A DNA stretch of 6,148 bases from Gammaproteobacteria bacterium (GTDB taxonomy: Bacteria; Pseudomonadota; Gammaproteobacteria; PS1; Pseudothioglobaceae). A program made the translations under genes and the position numbers. Below the pieces are notes generated by a model that was not told the origin of the DNA, did no database searches, and saw only the letters and a list, made by a program, of their open reading frames with translations. Of this stretch, positions 1-5,769 are shown piece by piece; position 1 is the stretch's first letter; each line of letters opens with the position of its first letter. The stretch covers positions 1 through 6,148 of the forward strand of contig JAJRPY010000017.1 in the NCBI GenBank assembly GCA_024280535.1, in the 5' to 3' direction.

Positions 1-78
1 GACTGGTTCTGCTGCCAGTGCATGGAGGCAGGTGAATAGGGTAATGATTAGGGTGAGTGTGCGACGTAGAGTTTTCAT
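1..78 (-). CDS. N-terminus of a small exported protein, probably DUF2782 family (partial)
   Basis: Reading the minus strand from an ATG at 78 gives 26 codons with no stop before the window edge. The peptide begins MKTLRRTLTL, continues with a hydrophobic stretch (IITLFTCL) and ends with HALAAEPV. This is a textbook Sec signal peptide: a basic n-region, a hydrophobic core and a signal peptidase I site after Ala-Leu-Ala or the next Ala, near residue 22-23. The mature protein would be periplasmic. A Cys lies at residue 17, but LFTC is a poor lipobox and lies inside the core, so a lipoprotein is less likely. The gene follows polA on the same strand and has its own promoter. In pseudomonads a small secreted DUF2782 protein follows polA and precedes thrB, so that family is my inference from position and signal peptide; nothing of the mature domain is visible. 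No clear Shine-Dalgarno precedes the ATG. Confidence 0.6.
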   Translation of the reverse strand, partial: MKTLRRTLTLIITLFTCLHALAAEPV

Positions 79-126
79 AGGAATGAGAGGTTGAAAGTTA
101 AAAGGTTTTGGGTTGCTTGTTTGGTA

Positions 127-155
127 ATTATCCTGATTTTTTTGATGGGTGTCAA
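127..155 (-). promoter_or_regulatory. Sigma-70 promoter for the gene starting at 78
   Basis: On the minus strand a perfect -35 TTGACA (155-150) is followed by exactly 17 bases and a -10 GATAAT (132-127), which matches TATAAT at five of six positions. The spacer holds a run of seven A. Predicted transcription starts near 120, giving a leader of about 42 bases before the ATG at 78. It lies in the 101-base gap after the polA stop codon, so the small exported gene and anything downstream can be transcribed independently of polA. It is the best promoter match in the window by eye. Confidence 0.7.
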
Positions 156-179
156 ATTTATTTATGCACTACTATAGGG

Positions 180-2930
180 CTAATGCGCTGCTTGCCAAGA
201 ATTGCCAATGCCAATATCGACTTTAAGCGGGATGTCGAGTGGATGGGCGCTTTCCATTAAGGTTTGTATTGTTTTGGCAAATTCCTCGGCTTTGTTGGCG
301 ACCACTTCAAAGACTAATTCATCGTGGACTTGCATTGTCATACTAATGTCGGGATTGTTGGTGCCAATCCAAGTATGGATATTAAGCATGGCTAATTTGA
401 TGATGTCGGCACTTGAACCTTGCATGGGGGCGTTAATAGCGGCTCTTAAGGCGTGCTGTTGTTGCATTTTGTTGCTGGCGTTGATTTGTGGCAAATAGAG
501 TCTTCTGCCCATTAGGGTTTGGACATAGCCCTGCTCTTTGGCGGATTGTTTACAGGCTTGCATATAATCAGCTACACCTGGGTAATGCTCAAAATAGGCT
601 TGCATATAGGCTTTGGCTTCGGTGCGGGAGACGTTAATCTGCTTGGCTAAACCAAAGGCACTCATGCCGTAAATCAGCCCAAAGTTGATTGCCTTGGCGC
701 TGCGTCTTTGGGCTTTAGTGACGGCTTCTATGGGGGTGTTGAACATGGTGGCAGCTGTGATGCTGTGAACATCTTGATGGTGTTTGAAGGCTTGGCATAA
801 ATTGGCGTCTTGTGACAGGTGTGCCATAATTCTAAGCTCGATTTGTGAATAATCGGCAGCAATAATGCGTTTGCCAGCATCGGCAATAAATGCACCTCGA
901 ATACGCGCACCTTGGGCAGTACGAATGGGGATATTTTGTAAGTTTGGATTGGCTGAGGATAAGCGTCCTGTGGCAGTAACTGCTTGATGATACTGTGTGT
1001 GCAAGCGCTGGGTGTTGGTATTGATTTGCTTGGGCAAGGCGATTAAATAAGTGGCGTTTAACTTGGTGAGGGTGCGATAACTTGAAATAAGTGTTACTAG
1101 AGGGTGATCCAATAATGCTAGTGCTTCTTCGTTGGTTGAGGGGGCGCCTTTGGGAGTTTTCTTTTTGGCGACTAGTCCTAAGCCTGATTCAGAAAACAGG
1201 ATTTGTTGGATTTGTTTTGGCGATTCTAAATTGAACGGCTGACCTGCTAATTGGTAGGCTTGGGCTTGAATGTCGTCCATTTGTGCTTTGATATCGGTTT
1301 GCTGAATAGCGAGTGCTTGGGCATCAAGTTTAACGCCGTTGCGTTCCATGCTCATCAATACTTTTAACAAGGGTAGTTCTACTTGCTGGTAGAGTTTTAG
1401 TAACTTGGGGTATTGGGCAATTTGGCTATTTAGTGTTTTGTTGAGTAAATCGGTGATGATGAGTTGTTGGCAGGTGTAGGTGCTGGCACTGGCTACGGGG
1501 ATTTGGTTAAAAGTTAGTTGTTTTTTGCCTTTGCCGGCAATTTCTGCATAAGGGGTTGGCTGATAATTTAGATAATGCTTGGCTAAATCCTCAATGTTAT
1601 GGCGTGTGGCAACTGAATTGATCAGGTAAGATTTGAGCATGGTGTCGTCTGCTATGCCGTTTAAATCAATTTGATGGTTGGCTAGGATATGGGCATCGTA
1701 TTTAAGATTTTGCCCAATTTTTTTGAGTTTTGGGTTTTCTAAAATAGGGGTTAATGCTTGCATAACTTGATCAAAATCTAGTTGGGCGGGGGCATCTACC
1801 TCATTATGTGCTACAGGGAGGTAGAAACTGTCTGATTCGATTAAAAAAGCCCAGCCGATAATGTTGGCAATCATATAATCAGGTGAATTGGTTTTGAGTT
1901 TGAATACTATATTCTGAGTGGTGTTTAAGCGTGTTAGCAGTTGGTCAAATGCTGGTTGGTCGAGGATTGTTGTTTGCGAATACTGGCTGATTAGTGTGGT
2001 CGTGGCAGTGGTGTTGGACTGAGAAGGGGTTGGGGTTGCATTGGGGGTGGTGTTAGGGATTGTGTTAGGGGTTGTACTGGAGATGGGGTTATCTAATTGC
2101 TTGTACCAGCTGAAAAATCCATATTGCTGGTAAAGGCTGGCGAGTTTGTTGGTATCTTGCTGGGGCGGAGTGTCTAAAATATCACAGGGCAATTTGACGT
2201 CAAATTTGAGTTTGACTAATTGCTGTGATAGGTCTAACAGAGGGAAATTATCGCGTAATTTTTCACCGACTTTGCCTTTTATCTCGTGTGCGTTGTTTTT
2301 AACGCCGGCTAAGTCTTGGTATAAAGCAAGCCACTTGATGGCAGTTTTGGGGCCGACGCTGGGGACGCCGGGGATGTTGTCGGCGCTGTCGCCTGTTAGG
2401 GCTAATAAATCTAAGATTTTCTCTGGCGTAACGCCCATTTTTTTAATGACGGCAGCGCGGTCGTAGTGGGTGCCGTTCATGTCTAATTGGGTAATGGTGG
2501 GGGTGATTAATTGCATTAAGTCTTTGTCGCCGCTGGCAATAATGGTTTTGAGTTGGTGCTTGGTTGCATAGTGGCTTAAGGTGGCAATGACGTCGTCGGC
2601 TTCAACTCCTGGGATGCAGAGAAAATGCAGCCCCATGGCGCGAATGATTTCGTATAAAGGCTCGATTTGGATGATTAAATCTTCATCGGCAGGTTTGCGG
2701 TGGGCTTTGTATTGGGGGTAGATGTCGTGGCGAAAATTCTTGCCTTTGGCGTCAAAAATGGCAATTAATTTGGCCTCGGGGTATTGTTTTTGTAGGCGTT
2801 TGATGGCACTGATTACACCGAACATGGCACCCGTTGGAAAGCCCTCTTGGTTTAAATTTTGTTTTAGGGTGGAAAAATAGGCGCGGAATAGGAAGGCTGA
2901 GCCGTCGAGAAGGATGAGTTTGTGTGGCAT
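180..2930 (-). CDS. polA: DNA polymerase I, apparently lacking proofreading activity
   Basis: Cytoplasmic polymerase for Okazaki-fragment processing and repair synthesis; 916 residues against 928 in E. coli, so full length. The 5'-nuclease domain (about 1-280) keeps its acidic metal ligands: D9, D60, the GVEADD motif (E110, D112, D113), SGDKD (D135, D137) and the helix-hairpin-helix start (D181, D184). A Pro/Asn/Thr linker (about 282-312) leads to the Klenow part. In the 3'-5' exonuclease domain (about 315-510) only D412 (E. coli D424) and Y485 (Y497) remain: D355 and E357 are replaced by K344 and K346, and D501 by Q489. The polymerase domain is intact: motif A DYSQIELR (D693, E698), motif B RRSAKAINFGLIYG (K746, F750, Y754) and motif C VHDE (D870, E871). 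The ATG at 2930 fits the family start (PHKLILLDGSAFLFRAYF) but has no visible Shine-Dalgarno. It diverges from znuC. Family assignment is certain; loss of proofreading is inferred from residues. Confidence 0.97.
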   Translation of the reverse strand: MPHKLILLDGSAFLFRAYFSTLKQNLNQEGFPTGAMFGVISAIKRLQKQYPEAKLIAIFDAKGKNFRHDIYPQYKAHRKPADEDLIIQIEPLYEIIRAMGLHFLCIPGVEADDVIATLSHYATKHQLKTIIASGDKDLMQLITPTITQLDMNGTHYDRAAVIKKMGVTPEKILDLLALTGDSADNIPGVPSVGPKTAIKWLALYQDLAGVKNNAHEIKGKVGEKLRDNFPLLDLSQQLVKLKFDVKLPCDILDTPPQQDTNKLASLYQQYGFFSWYKQLDNPISSTTPNTIPNTTPNATPTPSQSNTTATTTLISQYSQTTILDQPAFDQLLTRLNTTQNIVFKLKTNSPDYMIANIIGWAFLIESDSFYLPVAHNEVDAPAQLDFDQVMQALTPILENPKLKKIGQNLKYDAHILANHQIDLNGIADDTMLKSYLINSVATRHNIEDLAKHYLNYQPTPYAEIAGKGKKQLTFNQIPVASASTYTCQQLIITDLLNKTLNSQIAQYPKLLKLYQQVELPLLKVLMSMERNGVKLDAQALAIQQTDIKAQMDDIQAQAYQLAGQPFNLESPKQIQQILFSESGLGLVAKKKTPKGAPSTNEEALALLDHPLVTLISSYRTLTKLNATYLIALPKQINTNTQRLHTQYHQAVTATGRLSSANPNLQNIPIRTAQGARIRGAFIADAGKRIIAADYSQIELRIMAHLSQDANLCQAFKHHQDVHSITAATMFNTPIEAVTKAQRRSAKAINFGLIYGMSAFGLAKQINVSRTEAKAYMQAYFEHYPGVADYMQACKQSAKEQGYVQTLMGRRLYLPQINASNKMQQQHALRAAINAPMQGSSADIIKLAMLNIHTWIGTNNPDISMTMQVHDELVFEVVANKAEEFAKTIQTLMESAHPLDIPLKVDIGIGNSWQAAH
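2034..2069 (-). repeat. Three 12-base tandem units in the polA interdomain linker
   Basis: Read on the minus strand, three diverging 12-base units (CCTAACACAATC, CCTAACACCACC, CCCAATGCAACC) encode PNTI, PNTT and PNAT at residues 288-299 of DNA polymerase I. They are in frame and lie in the flexible linker between the 5'-nuclease and the Klenow fragment, followed by more Thr/Ser/Pro-rich sequence to about residue 313. This is best explained as slippage expansion in a tolerant linker. Copy number may vary between strains. Confidence 0.7.
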
Positions 2931-2960
2931 ATTGATTGTTAAATGGTTGCGAATGTTTGG

Positions 2961-2992
2961 GTATTTTAACCGTGGATTCGGTTGTAAAATAC
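2961..2992. promoter_or_regulatory. Imperfect inverted repeat between divergent polA and znuC
   Basis: Left arm GTATTTTAACCG (2961-2972) and right arm CGGTTGTAAAATAC (2979-2992) are reverse complements apart from a two-base bulge in the right arm; the central spacer is TGGATT. Eight outer and four inner base pairs match perfectly. Each arm contains a -10-like TAAAAT: plus strand 2985-2990 facing znuC, minus strand 2968-2963 facing polA. The implied leaders are about 21 and 26 bases. The matching -35 positions are poor (TATTTT on both sides), which would fit an activator- or repressor-controlled pair of overlapping promoters. It does not resemble the known Zur operator, so any regulator is unknown. 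The repeat is seen directly; its function is inferred. Confidence 0.45.
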
Positions 2993-3017
2993 GCTTACTT
3001 TAATAATTTTTGGGGTT

Positions 3018-3740
3018 GTGGTGGTAGAAACGCTTATTCGTGTTGATCAAATTAGCTTTAGTCGGCAGGGGAAAAACATTCTGGATCGGGTGAGTTTTGC
3101 GCTAAAGGCGGGGGAGTTTATGACGCTGATTGGGCCAAATGGAGCAGGCAAGAGTTCATTGATTAAAGTAATTTTGGGCGTAATTCGGGCGGATGCTGGG
3201 CGTGTGCATAAGGCGAGTGGGTTGCGCCTGGGGTATATGCCGCAACGATTTGTGGGGAATGAGTTTATGCCTATTTCGGTGCTGGGGTTTTTGCGGTTAA
3301 ATCAGCGGATTGAGAGGGATTTTTTGTATGAAACAGCGCGGTTGACTGATATTGAGGCGATATTACAACGACAATTGCGGGCGTTGTCGGGAGGGGAGAT
3401 GCAGCGGGTGTTGCTGGCGCGGGCGTTGCTAGGGCGACCCAATATGTTGATTTTGGATGAGCCGGCGCAAAATCTTGATGTGAATGGGCAAATGCATTTG
3501 TATCAACTTATTCAGGATATTCATCAGCAACAAGGGTGTGCAGTGTTGATGGTGTCGCATGATTTGCATCGGGTGATGAAAGAATCGACACAGGTATTGT
3601 GTCTTTATCATCATATTTGTTGTATGGGGCAACCTGAGGCGATTTTGAAAGATTCGCAGTTTAATGATTTGTTTGCGGATCAAATGGATGAATTGATGGC
3701 AACTTATGAACACCACCATCATCATTGTCACGACGATTGA
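3018..3740 (+). CDS. znuC: High-affinity zinc ABC transporter, ATP-binding subunit ZnuC
   Basis: ATPase of the ZnuABC zinc importer, acting on the cytoplasmic face of the inner membrane with permease ZnuB and periplasmic binding protein ZnuA. The 240 residues show a complete nucleotide-binding domain: Walker A GPNGAGKSS (39-47), Q-loop Q76 (YMPQ), signature LSGGE (123-127), Walker B LILDE (144-148), D-loop NLD (152-154) and H-loop H181. ZnuC rather than a generic ABC protein is supported by the stretch after Walker B (DVNGQ), by the late motif LCLYHHICCMG and by the His-rich tail EHHHHHCHDD (231-240), a likely zinc-handling tail. The start is GTG at 3018; GTG at 3021 is equally likely because GGGG at 3012-3015 would then sit five bases upstream. 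Neither znuB nor znuA follows: the next gene is convergent fixH, so znuC appears to be transcribed alone. Those partners must lie elsewhere or the transporter is rearranged. Confidence 0.93.
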   Translation: MVVETLIRVDQISFSRQGKNILDRVSFALKAGEFMTLIGPNGAGKSSLIKVILGVIRADAGRVHKASGLRLGYMPQRFVGNEFMPISVLGFLRLNQRIERDFLYETARLTDIEAILQRQLRALSGGEMQRVLLARALLGRPNMLILDEPAQNLDVNGQMHLYQLIQDIHQQQGCAVLMVSHDLHRVMKESTQVLCLYHHICCMGQPEAILKDSQFNDLFADQMDELMATYEHHHHHCHDD

Positions 3741-3749
3741 GGCACTGCC

Positions 3750-4226
3750 CTACTGGGCAAACATTCGGGCGGCAGCTTGTTGTAGAAAATCACCTTGGGT
3801 TATTTCAACGACTAAATCCCATCTGCCTTTTAAGGGGAGAGTGGCACTGACTTGGTAGATGCCTTGGGTGTTGATTTGCATGGGTAGGGAAAAATCATAT
3901 TTTGCTTCTAGGGGTCTGTAAAAATAAGCGGTGGCTTTGGCAGTGGAGGATAGTTTGTTGTTTTTGGTGCTTGTGGCAGTGTAGGTTTGGGGGGTGTTGT
4001 GGATAATTGCATCGGGGGTGTTGAGGGTGAGCGTCCAACCCTGGGTGCTGAGTTTTTTTCTGGCATTGAGGATGTCGCCGTAGCGTTTGCCAGTTTGGTA
4101 GGCATCTTCGACAACTAGGCCAGGATGGGTGTTGAGGGCGGTGATGATACGGTATATGGTGGCACTGACTAAGACTAAGAATAAGACCAGCATTAACATT
4201 ATAACGGGGCTTTTGTAGATTTTCAT
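3750..4226 (-). CDS. fixH: FixH/CcoH-family cbb3 oxidase assembly protein
   Basis: Small inner-membrane protein of the FixH family, needed for assembly or stability of cbb3-type cytochrome c oxidase, the high-affinity oxidase used at low oxygen. The 158-residue product has one N-terminal membrane helix (about 8-29) and then the family hallmark HPGLVVEDAYQTGKRYGD (34-51), followed by a periplasmic beta-rich domain ending in a region with GRWDLVVEI (134-142). Length and layout are typical. Its ATG overlaps the stop codon of ccoG in an ATGA arrangement (4226-4223), so the pair is probably one operon with coupled translation; a weak purine stretch AAAGAG lies upstream within ccoG. The gene ends nine bases from the end of convergent znuC. 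The copper ATPase ccoI and ccoS, often found beside ccoG-ccoH, are absent from this cluster. Confidence 0.9.
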   Translation of the reverse strand: MKIYKSPVIMLMLVLFLVLVSATIYRIITALNTHPGLVVEDAYQTGKRYGDILNARKKLSTQGWTLTLNTPDAIIHNTPQTYTATSTKNNKLSSTAKATAYFYRPLEAKYDFSLPMQINTQGIYQVSATLPLKGRWDLVVEITQGDFLQQAAARMFAQ

Positions 4227-5620
4227 TGCATGCTCTTTGGGGTAAAGAAAGTTGTGTGATATTTTAGCGTGTGTTGGTCGCTGGAAACGGTAAAAGTGAC
4301 GTCGTTATCGTCGCCGACGTTGTGCTCATCGGCCAGTAGATAGACGAAAATAGATTTGACATTGCCGCTGGGGATGTGTACTGGTTTGAGAGGCTCTTTG
4401 GCGCTTAGAGGGGTGATGCTGCTGGTGTAGGTGATGTTGACACGCATAGATTTATCAGTTTTGTTCATAACCTTGAGTTCGTATTTGTTGCGGATTCTGC
4501 CATCGGATAGTTGTACAAATAGGGGTTGTCGGTCGTGCAATACTTTTAATTCCATCGGGGCAATGGTTAGCATGCCGTAGGTTAGCATGGTTAATGCACC
4601 GATTAGAATAACGGCATACACCATGACCCGTGGGCGTTGGTAGAATGCTTGGGTGGGCTTATTTAATTCTAATTCGGCTAGTGAGGTATAGCGAATTAAG
4701 CCTTTGGGTTTGCCGATTTTTTCCATGACAACGTCGCAGGCATCGATACACAATCCGCAGGTGATGCAGCCGTACTCTTGACCTTGGCGGATGTCCACAC
4801 CAGTTGGGCAAACGGCAACGCACTGGTTGCAATCAATACAGTCGCCGTTGTCTTCAACAAATTTGCCTTTTTTTAATTTGCCTCGTTGCTCGCCGCGATA
4901 GTGATCGTAGGTTGGGAGGACGGTTTGTTCGTCAATCATCGCACCTTGGATGCGTGAATAAGGGCAAATCCATAAGCAGGTTTGTTCGCGCATAAAGCCG
5001 GCGAAAACGTAAGCGCCTAGGGCAATTGCTAGGGTGATAGTGATGGTGGTGGTGTCGATATTGCCAGTTAGATAATCAGCCCAGGTGACGTTGAAATATA
5101 GCATCCAAGTGATGCCAGAGAGTAGTGCTATGGCTAGCCATAAGACGTGTTTGATGAGTTTTAGTTTGATTTTGTGGAAAGTTAGGGAGGCTTGTTCTAA
5201 TTTACGGCGTTTGATGGGGGTGCCTTCAATCCATTGCTCAATTTGGGTGAATAAATCAGTCCAGACAGTTTGGAAGCAAAAATAACCGCAAAAAACACGG
5301 CCGAGGACAGTGGTGATGGCGGCTAGGAAAATGGCTAAAAACAAAAGCACCATGGTTAGCATCCAAATATCTTGTGGGAAAATAGTGATGTCGAATAGGT
5401 GGTATTGGCGATGCTCCATGTCAAATAAAATGGCTTGGCGGTCGTTCCAAGTGATGTAGGGGCCGATGAAAAAGGGTAGCCAAATGAGCATAGATGCCCA
5501 CTTAATTTTTCTAAATAAACCGCCCATGCGTTTGGCGTGGACAGTGCTTTCGCCGAGGTTTTGCACCCATTGATCGCCCTCTTCGTATAGGGTTTCTAGT
5601 TGAATTTTTTTATCTGTCAT
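4223..5620 (-). CDS. ccoG: Cytochrome c oxidase accessory protein CcoG (FixG/RdxA family)
   Basis: Membrane iron-sulfur protein for cbb3 oxidase biogenesis; family members have been shown to act as Cu(II) reductases supplying copper to the oxidase. The 465-residue protein has probable membrane helices near 42-57, 86-107, 158-177, 190-209 and 332-352. Conserved cysteine pairs sit in FCGYFC (C111, C115) and CLWICP (C215, C219). Two [4Fe-4S] ferredoxin motifs follow: C261, C264, C267, C271 and C285, C288, C291, C295. After the last helix comes the periplasmic Ig-like C-terminal domain (about 355-460). All expected cysteines are present and the length is normal. The ATG at 5620 is supported by a good Shine-Dalgarno (GAGGG) five bases upstream. 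It leads the ccoG-fixH operon and diverges from dapD; ccoNOQP, encoding the oxidase itself, is not adjacent. Confidence 0.96.
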   Translation of the reverse strand: MTDKKIQLETLYEEGDQWVQNLGESTVHAKRMGGLFRKIKWASMLIWLPFFIGPYITWNDRQAILFDMEHRQYHLFDITIFPQDIWMLTMVLLFLAIFLAAITTVLGRVFCGYFCFQTVWTDLFTQIEQWIEGTPIKRRKLEQASLTFHKIKLKLIKHVLWLAIALLSGITWMLYFNVTWADYLTGNIDTTTITITLAIALGAYVFAGFMREQTCLWICPYSRIQGAMIDEQTVLPTYDHYRGEQRGKLKKGKFVEDNGDCIDCNQCVAVCPTGVDIRQGQEYGCITCGLCIDACDVVMEKIGKPKGLIRYTSLAELELNKPTQAFYQRPRVMVYAVILIGALTMLTYGMLTIAPMELKVLHDRQPLFVQLSDGRIRNKYELKVMNKTDKSMRVNITYTSSITPLSAKEPLKPVHIPSGNVKSIFVYLLADEHNVGDDNDVTFTVSSDQHTLKYHTTFFTPKSMQ

Positions 5621-5624
5621 TGCG

Positions 5625-5632
5625 CCCTCTTC
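5625..5632 (-). promoter_or_regulatory. Ribosome binding site of ccoG
   Basis: Minus-strand GAAGAGGG (5632-5625) lies directly before GCGC-A and the ATG at 5620. Its GAGG core has a spacing of about five to six bases, matching the anti-Shine-Dalgarno well. It confirms the ccoG start. It stands out because polA and dapD show no comparable site upstream of their start codons. Confidence 0.7.
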
Positions 5633-5684
5633 GTCACATATTGTTTTTGTATTTTAGCGGGTTTTTTGAAAGGCTTGTTGGCAA

Positions 5685-5697
5685 TTGATTAATTCAA
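5685..5697. promoter_or_regulatory. FNR/ANR-box-like palindrome upstream of ccoG (one base short)
   Basis: The sequence TTGATTAATTCAA has half-sites TTGAT and TTCAA, close to the FNR/ANR consensus TTGAT-N4-ATCAA, but is 13 bases rather than 14 because the spacer has three bases. The longer palindrome ATTGA-TTAAT-TCAAT covers 5684-5698. It lies about 65 bases upstream of the ccoG start, and a -10-like TAAAAT on the minus strand (5656-5651) lies downstream with no recognisable -35, as expected at an activated promoter. FNR-type control of cbb3 assembly genes is well established, but the spacing defect and slightly long distance to the -10 make this tentative. Confidence 0.25.
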
Positions 5698-5715
5698 TGG
5701 GTAATAGTGCTTGGG

Positions 5716-5744
5716 GTGATTGGTTAGCAAGCCTCTGATATAAT
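5716..5744 (+). promoter_or_regulatory. Extended -10 sigma-70 promoter of dapD
   Basis: A perfect TATAAT (5739-5744) is preceded by TG one base upstream (5736-5737), making an ideal extended -10 element. Seventeen bases upstream lies GTGATT (5716-5721), a poor -35 (three of six matches), which an extended -10 can compensate for. Transcription would start near 5751, leaving a leader of about 19 bases before the dapD ATG. Confidence 0.7.
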
Positions 5745-5769
5745 GTGAGATTTTACTTATCTTAATCTT

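Noticed and set aside
133..180. Intrinsic terminator after polA
   Set aside because: No GC-rich hairpin precedes the A/T runs; the seven-T stretch at 137-143 is better explained as the spacer of the minus-strand promoter.
202..498. Open frame of 98 codons on the plus strand inside polA
   Set aside because: It lies wholly antisense to conserved polymerase-domain codons, and its peptide resembles no family I recognise; it is a by-product of polA codon usage.
2931..3017. Zur operator upstream of znuC
   Set aside because: No sequence close to the ATGTTATAACAT-type Zur core is present; the inverted repeat there has a different sequence.
3714..3737. His-rich ZnuC tail as a cloning tag artefact
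   Set aside because: The tail is mixed (HHHHHCHDD), uses both His codons, and His-rich C-termini are natural in ZnuC.
3746..3759. Hairpin TGCCC-TACT-GGGCA between convergent znuC and fixH as a bidirectional terminator
   Set aside because: The stem is only five base pairs, overlaps the fixH stop codon and has no T-run on either side.
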